NCBI GenBank assembly: GCA_963752505.1
Contig: CAVVYM010000010.1
Coordinates: forward strand, 62,001 to 126,000
From: JACJWR01 sp963752505
GTDB lineage: Bacteria; Actinomycetota; Actinomycetes; S36-B12; UBA10799
Reading direction: 5' to 3'
Length of the DNA: 64,000 bases
A model generated the notes under the pieces. It worked only from the letters and a program-made list of their open reading frames with translations, made no database searches and was not told where the DNA came from. The position numbers were made by a program, and so were the translations under genes. Shown here piece after piece: positions 33,336 through 42,748 of this stretch; position 1 is the first letter of the stretch; each line of letters starts with the position of its first letter.

Positions 33336-36300
33336 TCAACCTGATGGCTGCCCGTCGGTTGATTGCCGAACTCGGGCTCACACTGACGCCCGAGCAGGCG
33401 ACGGTTGTGCTGGGTGCCCCAGCCGGACCGGCGGTCGTCGTGGCCGGGGCCGGCTCCGGCAAGACCGCGGTGATGGCGGCGCGGATCGCGGTGCTCGTTG
33501 CGGCGGGTGGGATCCCCGCCCATGAGGTGCTGGGCCTGACGTTCACCCGCAAGGCGGCCGGCGAGTTGGCAGAACGTGTCGACGGCTACCTTCGGTCGGC
33601 ACGTCGTCTCGGCCTCATCGGACCCTTGGAGTCCGATCCGGACATCGCCACGTACCACTCGTTCGCCCAACGTTTCGTGCGCGAACACGGTGTGTGGTGC
33701 GGAATCGACCCGGATCTGCGGGTTGAGACCGATTTCGGACTGCTGCCGCTGGCCTACCAGTCGGTGGTGGGTTCGACTGCTCTGGCAGCGGCGACCAACC
33801 ATGACTTCACCCTCGCCAAGGCGGTTTCGACCATGCGGCACCTCGACGCGGAGCTGGCCGAGCACGTGGTCAGCACGGAACGTCTGCGCGCCCATGAAAA
33901 TGCGCGGATCGATGCGATGGCGACTGCTCGGCCCAGCGAGCGGACGCGTGCGTTGGCCGCGGCTTCCGCTGCGCGTGTGCTCGCCAGTCAGCTTGTGGAT
34001 GAATTCCGCGTCGCGAAGTCGCTTGCCGGGGTCATGGACTACGCCGACATGATGCGGTTAGCGCACCACATCGCCACGGCGAGCGAAGAAGCTGTACAGC
34101 GCACGCGATCGGCTTACACGGCCGTCCTGCTCGACGAGTACCAGGACACTTCGGTGGTCCAACGCAGGCTGCTGCAGCGGTTGTTCGGTGAGGGGCATCA
34201 GTTGCTCGCCGTGGGCGACCCCAAGCAATCGATCTACGCCTTCCGGGGGGCGGCGGCGGGCAGCATCGAATCCTTCCCTGAACACTTTCCGCAACCATCC
34301 GGCGCTCCCACCCAGGTGTTCACGCTGAGCACCAATTTTCGCTCTGGACCCGCCATCGTGGCGGCGTCGAATGATGCCGCGGCGAGTCGCCGCGCGATGG
34401 CTATGGGAGGGACTGGAGTTCAGCTCACCTCGGGTCGTGCAGATGCCGAGGACGTGGTGGAGGTGCACAGCTTCCGCACCGAGTCCGATGAGCAGAAGTT
34501 CGTGGTGGCCGGCGTGGCCGAGGAGTTGGCGGCGGGCCGCTCCGGTGCCGACGTCCTCGTGTTGGCACGCAACAATGACGCTGTCTCCGCGCTCACAGCG
34601 GCGTTGGAGGCCGCGGGCATCCCGGCGATCTCATCCAACCAGGAGGGGCTCTTCGACTTGCCGCAGGTGCGCGACGTGCTCGCCGAACTGGCGGTCATCG
34701 TGGACCCAACCGCGAATGCGGAACTGGTCCGCCTACTGCTCGGACCACGATGGCGGATCGGTCTGCGGGACCTGAATCTTCTGGGGGCACGAGCCCGCGA
34801 ATTGGCTGGTGCTGCGTGGTCGCCGACTGATGGCTCCGAGCTCAGCGAGCGGCTCGGGGCCGCTGCGGGTCGAGGGGCAGACGTCATCGAACTGCCGTGC
34901 TTGGCCGATGCCCTTGCTGATCCGGGCCACGCTGACTTCTCCCCGGCCGCCCGTCGACGCTTCGGGCTCCTTTCGTCCGAGTTGAATTCCCTGGCCCGGC
35001 ACGCGGGCGAACCGGTGCCGGACCTCCTGGCCCGGATCCTTCGCACCACCGGCGCGGATATCGAGATCCTTCTGCGCGATGACGCCGAACGGATCAACGC
35101 CGCAATCGATGCCCTGCTGAATGTCGCGGCATCGTTTCCGGCCAATAGCCCCGGTGCCCAGGCGGCAGGCTTCCTTCGACTGGTCCGACTGGCGAGGGAG
35201 TCCGACGCCGATCCAGGATTCGACGTACCGGTGCCACCCGATTGCGTGCAGGTGATGACAGTCCACAAGGCCAAGGGACTCGAGGCTGACGTGGTGTTCT
35301 GGCCGGACTGCGCCGCGCAGGTCTACGACACTGTGCGGCTGCGGGATCACTGGACTTCCCACGCCGGGGCGCTGCCGGAGGATCTGCGGGGCGACCGTCC
35401 GGCGGCTGCCGGCCTGGTGGCGCCGTTGACCACCGCGGAGGTTGACGAGGTGCGGGAGCAAGCGAAGCGGCTGGAACAGGCGGAGACGGAACGCCTCATC
35501 TACGTTGCGCTCACGCGGGCCCGGCAGCGACTGGTGGTGTCGAACCACCGCTGGAGTCGCACGCGGCAACGTGCGCGCACCCCAGCTGCGCACCTGCACG
35601 CGTTGGCCGCTCGGCCGGACGTGGTCCTCGGCACCTGGCACGAACCGCCGGATGACGACACTGACAACCCGCTTCTCGGTGCCAGTGACGCCGTGACCGA
35701 GCGGCCGTTGGAGGTCGTTGACTCGGCTGACGTGAGGCGGCTCGAAGAACAGGCCGCGTTGGTGCGCGAATTCGCGGCGGGCGCCGGGGAGTCGGGCGCC
35801 GGGGAGTCCGAGGCCGAGTTCGGCGGCGGTGAAGGTGCCCACCTCGTCGCACGGTGGGACACCGACATTGATGCCCTGGAGCGCGAACTTGCGGAGCGCT
35901 TGGCGGGAAAGATTCAGGTCACGCTGCCCGACGGCATGAGTGCGTCGGCCCTGCAGCGGCTCATCAACGAACCCACCGACTACGCGGAGAGTCTGCGTCG
36001 GCCGATGCCGTTGCGCCCGTCCCGCCATGCGAAACGGGGGACGCGCTTCCATGAGTGGGTGGCCCGTCGGTGGGATCAAGGCACCCTGGTCGACTTGGGG
36101 GAATTTGCCGCCGACAGCCACCTGGATCTCGAGGTTGAGGCGGATCTGTCCGATTTGATCGCTGCCTTCGAGGTCGGTGAGTACGCGGATCGTCGCCCCA
36201 CCCACATCGAGTACCCCTTCACCGTCACGCTCGCGGGGGTGCCGGTCAGCGGGCGCATCGATGCCGTCTTCGCGCTGCCGCCGCCTGCAGGCCAGGCCGA

Positions 36301-36535
36301 CGCTGGCAGCGGTGGCCGATGGGAAGTTGTGGACTGGAAGACCAGCACTCGGGAGTCGGCCGACGACTTGCAGTTGGCGCTGTATCGGCTCGCGTGGGCG
36401 AAACTGGCCGGAGCCGACCCCGCCGACGTGCGCGCCGCCTTCTACTACGTGCCCACCGGCCGACGCGTCGAGGTCACTGACCTGCCGTCGGAAGCCGATC
36501 TCGCCGCCCGCATTCGCGGGACCATTGACGGCTAG
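33332..36535 (+). CDS. adnB: AdnB-type helicase-nuclease subunit
   Basis: Second subunit of AdnAB. 1067 residues starting ATG 33332, within the adnA stop (ATGA). Motifs: Walker A GAGSGKTAV (39-47), LTFTRKAAGEL, LLDEYQDTS (about 266-274), GDPKQSIYAFRGA, TVHKAKGLEAD (about 640-650) and YVALTRARQRL. The C-terminal nuclease domain has GRIDAVF and the catalytic VVDWKTS (about 1000) followed by QLALYRLAW; no Cys cluster is seen, unlike adnA. A repeated GAGESGAGESE-like acidic linker lies near 830-845. The stop codon shares CTAG with the convergent nudC stop. Confidence 0.9.
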   Translation: MINLMAARRLIAELGLTLTPEQATVVLGAPAGPAVVVAGAGSGKTAVMAARIAVLVAAGGIPAHEVLGLTFTRKAAGELAERVDGYLRSARRLGLIGPLESDPDIATYHSFAQRFVREHGVWCGIDPDLRVETDFGLLPLAYQSVVGSTALAAATNHDFTLAKAVSTMRHLDAELAEHVVSTERLRAHENARIDAMATARPSERTRALAAASAARVLASQLVDEFRVAKSLAGVMDYADMMRLAHHIATASEEAVQRTRSAYTAVLLDEYQDTSVVQRRLLQRLFGEGHQLLAVGDPKQSIYAFRGAAAGSIESFPEHFPQPSGAPTQVFTLSTNFRSGPAIVAASNDAAASRRAMAMGGTGVQLTSGRADAEDVVEVHSFRTESDEQKFVVAGVAEELAAGRSGADVLVLARNNDAVSALTAALEAAGIPAISSNQEGLFDLPQVRDVLAELAVIVDPTANAELVRLLLGPRWRIGLRDLNLLGARARELAGAAWSPTDGSELSERLGAAAGRGADVIELPCLADALADPGHADFSPAARRRFGLLSSELNSLARHAGEPVPDLLARILRTTGADIEILLRDDAERINAAIDALLNVAASFPANSPGAQAAGFLRLVRLARESDADPGFDVPVPPDCVQVMTVHKAKGLEADVVFWPDCAAQVYDTVRLRDHWTSHAGALPEDLRGDRPAAAGLVAPLTTAEVDEVREQAKRLEQAETERLIYVALTRARQRLVVSNHRWSRTRQRARTPAAHLHALAARPDVVLGTWHEPPDDDTDNPLLGASDAVTERPLEVVDSADVRRLEEQAALVREFAAGAGESGAGESEAEFGGGEGAHLVARWDTDIDALERELAERLAGKIQVTLPDGMSASALQRLINEPTDYAESLRRPMPLRPSRHAKRGTRFHEWVARRWDQGTLVDLGEFAADSHLDLEVEADLSDLIAAFEVGEYADRRPTHIEYPFTVTLAGVPVSGRIDAVFALPPPAGQADAGSGGRWEVVDWKTSTRESADDLQLALYRLAWAKLAGADPADVRAAFYYVPTGRRVEVTDLPSEADLAARIRGTIDG

Positions 36536-37449
36536 GGCCTCGACCAATCTCCGGGCAGCGGGCCGCCGAACCAGTCTTCAATGAGGTGGCGAGCAATCGA
36601 GACCCGGGGCGGCACGCGCACCTCGCCGGCGGAGGCCAAGGTCGCCAGTTCGTCGCGTTCGAACCACCTCGCGACAGCAATCTCGTCGCCGTCGGGTGTG
36701 GGGTCGACGTCGCCGGCCGCCCAGGCGTGGAATCCGAGCATCAGCGAACCCGGGAACGGCCACGGTTGGCTCCCCCGGTAGCGCAGCGAATCGGGGTCGA
36801 CGACGACGCCCGACTCCTCGTGCACCTCCCGCCGCAGCGTGTGTTCGGCGGATTCACCTGCCTCAACGAAACCGGCCAGGGTAGAGAACCAAGACGGGTG
36901 CCAATTGGACCGCTGGCCGAGCAGCGCACGATCCTGGCTGTCGCGCACCAACACGATGATCGCCGGGTCGGTGCGGGGGTAATGAGTCGATGCGTCCGCG
37001 GGGCACGTTCGCGACCAACCCGCCTCCGTGAGGTGGGTTGCGCTGCCGCAACGAGGGCAGTGGGCGTGGCTGGCGTGCCACTGTGCGAGGGCAACGGCCG
37101 TGGTCGCCAGGGCGGCATCGGAATCCGAGAGTTCGGATCCTACGAGGCGCAAGCTGGTGAGTCCGGACGCGGCGTCCTCCTCAGCCGGCTGCGATGCCGG
37201 ATCTCCGAGCACGGCGACGCGCGGTTCGGGGGCGGATCCCAGTAGGACAGCGCGTTCGGCGTCGTCCGGCCGCAGCGGTCGCCAGGCCAGCGAGCCGCCA
37301 TCGACTGCAAAGCGCTCGCCGGTGACGTCGATCGCTCGACCGCCGAGGTCGGTGGCGGCCTCGAACCAGTCCGGGCGGTGGCGCAGGCCGGCGTCATCGC
37401 GCAGCGGCCCGCGGGCGAGCGCCAGGTTGGGCAGCAGGTTCTGCGTCAC
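36532..37449 (-). CDS. nudC: NADH pyrophosphatase / NAD-cap hydrolase
   Basis: 305 residues. Hydrolyses NADH and NAD-capped RNA 5' ends in the characterised family. A zinc-ribbon remnant CPRCG...TCPAD is followed by YPRTDPAIIVLV and the full Nudix box GFVEAGESAEHTLRREVHEESG (about 190-211, G-x5-E-x7-RE-x2-EE-x-G), then the NudC-specific SQPWPFPGSLM. The fourth zinc Cys (CxxC in E. coli) is replaced, CPAD here, so zinc binding may use another ligand. Start GTG 37449 overlaps the exonuclease stop (GTGA); its own stop shares CTAG with adnB. Confidence 0.9.
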   Translation of the reverse strand: MTQNLLPNLALARGPLRDDAGLRHRPDWFEAATDLGGRAIDVTGERFAVDGGSLAWRPLRPDDAERAVLLGSAPEPRVAVLGDPASQPAEEDAASGLTSLRLVGSELSDSDAALATTAVALAQWHASHAHCPRCGSATHLTEAGWSRTCPADASTHYPRTDPAIIVLVRDSQDRALLGQRSNWHPSWFSTLAGFVEAGESAEHTLRREVHEESGVVVDPDSLRYRGSQPWPFPGSLMLGFHAWAAGDVDPTPDGDEIAVARWFERDELATLASAGEVRVPPRVSIARHLIEDWFGGPLPGDWSRP

Positions 37450-38393
37450 GCGTGGACTTTAGCCAGCACTTCCGACAGCCGCGACACGGGCGTCTCGAGG
37501 CCCCACCTGGCAACGAGATCCGCCAGGGCTGCCGGATCCTGCGGCGCACCCGGCAGCGCCATGTCGATGGTGGTGACGAGTGGGACGTCTCGCACAGCCA
37601 GCACGACGCCCGGCACGATGTCGAGGTAGTCACTTGAATCCAGCAGTTTCTTGCGTAGCCCCGCCGCCATCGGGGTGTCGGGATTCTCGGCTGCTTGCCG
37701 GATGGCCGTGAGGTCGCCGAACTCCCGCACCAGGCGGGCTGCAGTGCGCTCACCCACCCCCTTGACCCCCGGCAGCCCGTCTGATGGATCTCCCCGCAGG
37801 GCGGCGAAGTCGCCGTACAACTTGGCGGGGATGTCATAGCGCGCAGAGAGCCAGGCTTCATCCACCAACTCGGCGCGGCCGACGCCCTTCGAGGCGGTGT
37901 AGAGCACGGCGACGCCGCGGTCGTCGTCGACGAGTTGGAACAGGTCACGGTCGCCGGTGACGATGCGCACCGGTCCTTGGGCCCGTTCGGCGAGGGTGGC
38001 GATCACGTCGTCGGCCTCGAACCCAGCAGCCCCGACCCGTGCGATTCCCAGCGCGGCGAGGACGTCGGCGATGATGTCCACTTGCGGCGCCAGTGCGTCG
38101 GGCACGTCCTCGTTGGGCGAAGCGTCGCTGTCGCCCTCGTCGACCACGCGGTGGGCCTTGTAGCTCGGGATCGCCGCGACGCGGAAGTCGGGGCGCCAGT
38201 CGTCGTCCCAACACGCGGCCAACTCGGTCGGCTGGTAGTCGCGCACGAGACGGGTGATGAAGTCGAGAAGGCCCCGCACCGCGTTGATAGGGGTGCCATC
38301 GGGGGCTGTGAGCGTGGGCGGCAGGCCGAAGAACGCGCGGAAATACAGCGACGCGGTGTCCAGCAGCATGATGCGGGATTCAGTCGTGGCCAC
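37446..38393 (-). CDS. 5'-3' exonuclease (PolA-type FEN domain, stand-alone)
   Basis: 315 residues. It matches the N-terminal 5' nuclease domain of DNA polymerase I without the polymerase: MLLDTASLYFRAFFG, PTELAACWDDDWRPDFR, the acidic cluster EADDVIATLAERA and TGDRDLFQLV, then the helix-hairpin-helix DPSDGLPGVKGVGERTAA. Such proteins (Rv2090-like) process flap or RNA/DNA ends. GTG 38393 is chosen, with CTCAGGAG upstream; an upstream extension without homology is open. nudC overlaps its end (GTGA), so the two are co-translated. TAGGGT at 38461-38456 (minus) is a plausible -10. Confidence 0.87.
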   Translation of the reverse strand: MATTESRIMLLDTASLYFRAFFGLPPTLTAPDGTPINAVRGLLDFITRLVRDYQPTELAACWDDDWRPDFRVAAIPSYKAHRVVDEGDSDASPNEDVPDALAPQVDIIADVLAALGIARVGAAGFEADDVIATLAERAQGPVRIVTGDRDLFQLVDDDRGVAVLYTASKGVGRAELVDEAWLSARYDIPAKLYGDFAALRGDPSDGLPGVKGVGERTAARLVREFGDLTAIRQAAENPDTPMAAGLRKKLLDSSDYLDIVPGVVLAVRDVPLVTTIDMALPGAPQDPAALADLVARWGLETPVSRLSEVLAKVHA

Positions 38394-38552
38394 GGCGCTC
38401 CTGAGGTTGATCGCTTCACCCTCGCGGGGTCGAGGTGGTGCTTGGGCCAGTTGTGACCCTAGTGATCGCCGAGACGCTGATGCTGGCTGGACGGACACTC
38501 TCCGAGGGCGATCGCGGCTGCAAGCACAGGTGCGAGGAGATCCACCGCCGAG

Positions 38553-38558
38553 TACCGT
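38553..38558 (+). promoter_or_regulatory. -10 of leaderless EEP nuclease gene
   Basis: TACCGT followed by 7 bases and GTG 38566. No Shine-Dalgarno is seen, which supports this start over the upstream in-frame codons. Confidence 0.55.
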
Positions 38559-38565
38559 GTGGCAG

Positions 38566-39447
38566 GTGAGGGTGGCCACGTTCAACATCTTGCACGGCCA
38601 ACGGGTAGCCGGCGTGCAAGGGGGAGTCGGCGCCCTGCCCGTCGTCGATGCTGCCGACCTTGCCGCAGCTGCGCGCGAACTCGAAGCCGATGTGCTGGGG
38701 ATGCAGGAGGTGGATGCCCACCAGGAGCGCTCGGGCGGAGTTGACCAGACCAAGGTCGCCGCCGATGCGATGGCCAGGGCGGAAAGTTCGCCCGCTCGGC
38801 TGTTCGTGCCCTCCGTCAGCGGAACCCCCGGCCACCGGGCGATGTTCAGCCGGGCAGACGAGGGGCTACATCAGGCCGTGCACGAGGGTCCCTTGCCCGA
38901 GCACGGCCCGCTCTACGGCGTCTCGCTGATCTCCCGGCTGCCGGTGCAGAGTTGGCACCGGGTCACGTTCGGCGCGCCTCGCGTATCGCTGCCGCTGCTG
39001 GTGCCCGCTCTGCCGCGACCGCGGCTGTTGTCGGTGCCCGACGAACCGCGAGCTGTGGTGGCCGCTGTGGTGCAGACCGCCACCGGGCGCACGGTCACCG
39101 TTGCCACCGCTCACCTTTCCTTCGTGCCGGGCGTCAACGTGGCGCAGTTGCGCCGGTTGGTGGCGTGGCTGCGTCCCTTCCCCCGGCCGCTGGTGCTTAT
39201 GGGCGACTTCAACCTGCCGGGGGCCCTGCCGGAACTGATCACACGTTGGCCCGGGGTTGTGAAGGGTGCGACGTACCCCTCTTTCGGGCCCAGGGTGAAG
39301 TTCGATCACATTCTCTTGGACGGTTTCACCGACGACGAGTTGGGGCTGGCGCGCGAATCCGTAGAAATCAGACAGATGGGTGTGAGCGACCACTGCGCCG
39401 TGGCCGCTCACATTCCGGTCGGCGTCCCGGTGGGCACCGCCGGCTAA
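38566..39447 (+). CDS. Endonuclease/exonuclease/phosphatase (EEP) family protein
   Basis: 293 residues from GTG 38566. EEP metal-dependent phosphodiesterase motifs: ATFNILHG (about 4-11, metal-binding Asn), LGMQEVDAHQ (catalytic Glu), VATAHLSFVPG (His), LMGDFNLPG (Asp/Asn, about 207-215) and the C-terminal SDHCAVAA (general base Asp-His). Substrates in the family range from DNA to phospholipids and inositol phosphates. It is divergent from the 5' exonuclease gene by 172 bases; whether it joins DNA repair is unknown. Confidence 0.85.
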   Translation: MRVATFNILHGQRVAGVQGGVGALPVVDAADLAAAARELEADVLGMQEVDAHQERSGGVDQTKVAADAMARAESSPARLFVPSVSGTPGHRAMFSRADEGLHQAVHEGPLPEHGPLYGVSLISRLPVQSWHRVTFGAPRVSLPLLVPALPRPRLLSVPDEPRAVVAAVVQTATGRTVTVATAHLSFVPGVNVAQLRRLVAWLRPFPRPLVLMGDFNLPGALPELITRWPGVVKGATYPSFGPRVKFDHILLDGFTDDELGLARESVEIRQMGVSDHCAVAAHIPVGVPVGTAG

Positions 39448-39477
39448 GGCCGCCAGACGGGCACGAGGGGGGGGCTC

Positions 39478-39738
39478 CTAGCCGTGCAGGCGCGCCCGGA
39501 CCGCCCCGATCGGTGGGTTGGTGAGTACGGAGCCATCGGGGAACAACACAGTCGGCACCGTGCGGTTGCCCTGGTTCTGCTTCTCCACGAATCCAGCCGC
39601 GTCGTGGTCTAGTTCGATGTCCACAATCCGGAAGGGGATGTGCTCGCGCTCCATCTGGGCTTTCAGGCGGTGGCAGTACCCGCACCAGGCGGTGCTGAAC
39701 ATCACGAGCTCGGCTGATTGAGCGGGGGCATCGGTCAC
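39478..39738 (-). CDS. mrx1: Mycoredoxin-type glutaredoxin
   Basis: 86 residues from GTG 39738. Thioredoxin-fold oxidoreductase with the active site FSTAWCGYCHRLK (Cys pair C-G-Y-C near residues 17-20), cis-Pro in TVPTVLFPDGSVL and a short C-terminal helix. Length, CGYC and location beside uvrD2 match mycoredoxin-1 (Rv3198A), which uses mycothiol to reduce mixed disulfides. Predicted mycothiol dependence agrees with an actinobacterial host. It is divergent from uvrD2. Confidence 0.87.
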   Translation of the reverse strand: MTDAPAQSAELVMFSTAWCGYCHRLKAQMEREHIPFRIVDIELDHDAAGFVEKQNQGNRTVPTVLFPDGSVLTNPPIGAVRARLHG

Positions 39739-39830
39739 CCGAGAAGTCTGACACCACCCACTCGGGTACGCATCCACAGCCTGCAGCCCGCCTATCCAGG
39801 CTGGGTCAGTCGGCGTGACAAACTCTGTCC

Positions 39831-41945
39831 ATGACATCGGCGGAGGAGGTGCTGGCGGGTCTCGACGGGGACCAGCAGCTCGCCGCGACCACGCTGCACG
39901 GTCCGGTGGCAATCCTGGCCGGGGCGGGGTCCGGCAAGACCCGAGTAATCACTCACCGCATCGCCTACGGCATCCGCACCGGCGAACACGACGCCCGCAG
40001 TTCCGTGGCGGTGACGTTCACGGCGAAGGCCGCTGGCGAGATGACTCGCCGCCTGCGCGACCTGGGCGCGCCCGACGTTCGCGTGCGCACCTTCCACGCC
40101 GCGGCGTTGCGGCAACTGCGGCACTACTACCCACTTGCTCTGAATCGCGCGTTGCCTGAAGTCAGTCCCATGAAGGCCCCGCTGATCGGCGCCGCCGCAT
40201 CCGGGCTGAGTCTGCCCCACAATTCGGCGGCGCTGCGTGACTACTCGGCCGAGATCGAGTGGGCCAAGGTCAACAGCATCACCCCGCAGGACTACGCGAC
40301 CGCCGCGGAGAGGGTTCAGCGCCAACCACCGTCCGGTCTGCCCCCGGCCGCCATGAGTCGACTGTACGGCGAGTACGAACGACGTAAGACCGCCGCCGGG
40401 CGGATCGATTTCGAAGACGTGCTCCTGCTGACGGTGGCATTGCTCGAATCAAGGCCCGACGTCGCCTCGCACGTTCGATCGGGGCTGCGGCACATCACGG
40501 TGGACGAGTACCAGGACGCTTCGCCGCTGCAGCAGCGGCTGCTCGATGCCTGGCTCGGAGACAACACCAACATCTGTGTGGTCGGGGACCCTTCGCAAAC
40601 GATCTACAGCTTCGCTGGCGCCGATGCTCGCCTGCTCACCGGATTTGCCGATCGGTACGTGGGCTCCACCGTGGTGCGCCTACCGCGCACGTATCGGTGC
40701 AGCCCGGAGATTACCGAGTGTGCGAACCGAGTGCTGGCCGCCGGAAGTGAAGGAGTCACGCTCGCCTCGCAGCAGCAGGCCGGACCCGCGGTGCGCGTGT
40801 TGGACTATCCGGATTCATCCGCAGAGGCGCGGGGCGTGGCGGAGCAGATCGCCACCATCATCGCGCAGGGCACTCCTGCCTCCCAGATAGCGATCCTGGT
40901 GCGCATGAACGCCATGACGGAGCCGTTCGAGGAATCGTTGGCGGAGCGCGGAATCGGGTACCACATCAGTGGTGGCAAGGGGTTCTTCCACCGAGCCGAG
41001 GTGCGCAAGGCCATCACCATGATCCGCGGTGCAGCTGTGGCGACGTCGGCCGGCAGCGATGTGGCACACGGGACGGCTGATTCGCTCAGTGAGACCGTCG
41101 CCGCGCTTCTTGCCGGGTTGGGTTGGACGCCAAGCCCGCCGCTCTCAGCAGGTGCCAGCCGAGACCGCTGGGAGTCGTTGGCAGCGCTGCACGCGGCGGC
41201 CGTTGAGTTCGGTCAACGGCGGCGCGGCGCGGGCTTGGCGGATTTCGCCACCGAGTTGACCGAGCGGGCGGAGCGGGCCGATGCTCCGGACGGCGCCGGG
41301 GTGACGCTCGCCTCTCTCCACGCTGCGAAGGGTGCCGAATGGCCAGTCGTGTTCCTGGCCGGACTCAATGAAGGTGTGTTACCTCACTCGTCGGCTACCA
41401 CCGCGGCTGACATCGCTGAGGAGCGACGCTTGTTCTACGTCGGCATCACCCGGGCGGCCCGCCAATTGGGCTTGAGCTATTCCTGGGCGAAGGTCCCGGG
41501 CGGGCGCGCCCGCAAGCCATCGCGCTTCTTGACCTCGGTGACCGGATCGGGCGAAGAATCCCCCGGCGGCACCCGCTCGCCGGGCAAGGCCGCTGGCAAA
41601 TCGCGGCGGGCGCGAAAGGTCTCAAAGTGCCGCAGTTGCGGCAAGGCGCTTGTCACCGGTGCGGAACGGACGTTGGGGCGCTGTCGGTCATGCCCAGGCA
41701 ACGTTGATGTGGAGTTGCTCGAGCGCCTGCGCGAGTGGCGGACCACGACCGCGGCGAACGTTTCCACGGGTGAGGGTGCGTCTGGGGTGCCCGCATTCAT
41801 GGTGGCCAACGACGCCACTTTGGTGGCGATAGCGGAGCAGCGTCCTGCCGATGCGGCCGCCTTGGCCGCGATTCCGGGGATCGGCGTGCGCAAACTGGAC
41901 GACTACGGCGATGCCATTCTGCGCATCGTCGCCGCCAGTCGCTAG
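39831..41945 (+). CDS. uvrD2: UvrD2 DNA helicase with tetracysteine and HRDC modules
   Basis: 704 residues. SF1 helicase motifs: ILAGAGSGKTRV (Walker A), VTFTAKAAGEM, VDEYQDASPLQ, GDPSQTIYSFAGAD, SLHAAKGAEW and YVGITRA. A four-Cys motif, C600/C603 and C618/C621, then a C-terminal HRDC domain (about 645-704, IPGIGVRKLDDYGDAIL) follow, exactly the architecture of M. tuberculosis UvrD2, where the Cys motif is needed for helicase activity. Start ATG 39831 lacks a strong ribosome site; CAAACT ends 6 bases upstream. It converges with the dimethylargininase gene. Confidence 0.92.
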   Translation: MTSAEEVLAGLDGDQQLAATTLHGPVAILAGAGSGKTRVITHRIAYGIRTGEHDARSSVAVTFTAKAAGEMTRRLRDLGAPDVRVRTFHAAALRQLRHYYPLALNRALPEVSPMKAPLIGAAASGLSLPHNSAALRDYSAEIEWAKVNSITPQDYATAAERVQRQPPSGLPPAAMSRLYGEYERRKTAAGRIDFEDVLLLTVALLESRPDVASHVRSGLRHITVDEYQDASPLQQRLLDAWLGDNTNICVVGDPSQTIYSFAGADARLLTGFADRYVGSTVVRLPRTYRCSPEITECANRVLAAGSEGVTLASQQQAGPAVRVLDYPDSSAEARGVAEQIATIIAQGTPASQIAILVRMNAMTEPFEESLAERGIGYHISGGKGFFHRAEVRKAITMIRGAAVATSAGSDVAHGTADSLSETVAALLAGLGWTPSPPLSAGASRDRWESLAALHAAAVEFGQRRRGAGLADFATELTERAERADAPDGAGVTLASLHAAKGAEWPVVFLAGLNEGVLPHSSATTAADIAEERRLFYVGITRAARQLGLSYSWAKVPGGRARKPSRFLTSVTGSGEESPGGTRSPGKAAGKSRRARKVSKCRSCGKALVTGAERTLGRCRSCPGNVDVELLERLREWRTTTAANVSTGEGASGVPAFMVANDATLVAIAEQRPADAAALAAIPGIGVRKLDDYGDAILRIVAASR

Positions 41946-41952
41946 TGCAGCC

Positions 41953-42705
41953 CTAGTCCCGCAGGCGCACTGACAAACACGTGACGCACCCCTCGAGCTT
42001 CTCGAACTCGCCGATGTCGACCGTGGTCACCGCGAGCCCTCGCTGTCGCAGCAGGTCGGCTGTCAGCGGAGCGGAGGACGCCATGAGAACCGACTCCGGG
42101 TCAAGCACGACCACGTGCGCGCCCGTCTCCTCCGGCACTGCCAGGAACGAGTCGAACGCGTCGATGTCGTCGACCAGCGGTGGATAGCCGATCACCGTTC
42201 CGTCCGGCAACGCGGTCACGGCGCTCTTGAGATGCAGCACTTTGCTGACCGGCACGCCAATGACCTCTGCATCCAGGAGGCGGTCGAGCTGCGCCACCGC
42301 TGTGTCGGTGGTGCGCCCGCCGATGCCGACGTACATGCGTTGGCCCACCTTGAGCACGTCACCGCCGTCCAGCGTGGCCGGCGCTTCGATGGCGGCAGTT
42401 CGGAATCCCAACGACGCGATTGTGATGGCTGCATCAGTTACCTCGCCACGCCGCTCGAAAGCACCCGGGCGGGCGATGACGGCGGTGTCGCCCCACATGA
42501 CCATTGTGTCTTCGATGAAGACGCTGTCGGCGTGTGTGGGGGATGCTGGGACCTCGATGAGGTCCCAGCCGGCGCCTGCCAGAGCGGCCACGTAGGAGTT
42601 CCACTGGCGGCGCGCCAGTTCGTTGTCCACGGGCTGGCGCTCAACGTGGGTGAGGAGGCCCTGCTCGAGGCGTGGACTGGGTCGACGGATGAGAGCGCGG
42701 GGCAT
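41953..42705 (-). CDS. Dimethylargininase (DDAH)
   Basis: 250 residues. Guanidino-modifying fold with substrate acid in SVFIEDTMVMWGD (about 60-72), LDGGDVLKVG, catalytic His in VLHLKSAVTALPDG (about 157) and a C-terminal nucleophile Cys in FEKLEGCVTCLS. It converts N-methylated arginines to citrulline and methylamines; some related actinobacterial proteins may act on arginine or agmatine. ATG 42705 is exactly 6 bases after TAGGCT, a leaderless arrangement. Divergent from the hydrolase gene by 43 bases. Confidence 0.87.
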   Translation of the reverse strand: MPRALIRRPSPRLEQGLLTHVERQPVDNELARRQWNSYVAALAGAGWDLIEVPASPTHADSVFIEDTMVMWGDTAVIARPGAFERRGEVTDAAITIASLGFRTAAIEAPATLDGGDVLKVGQRMYVGIGGRTTDTAVAQLDRLLDAEVIGVPVSKVLHLKSAVTALPDGTVIGYPPLVDDIDAFDSFLAVPEETGAHVVVLDPESVLMASSAPLTADLLRQRGLAVTTVDIGEFEKLEGCVTCLSVRLRD

Positions 42706-42748
42706 GGCTGCAGCCTAGTCATCGCGGTTGCCGTTTAGACTTCGTCGC
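42706..42748. promoter_or_regulatory. Divergent leaderless promoters (DDAH and hydrolase)
   Basis: Minus strand TAGGCT (42717-42712) ends 6 bases before ATG 42705; plus strand TAGACT (42736-42741) ends 7 bases before GTG 42749. The boxes are separate, 18 bases apart. Confidence 0.62.
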
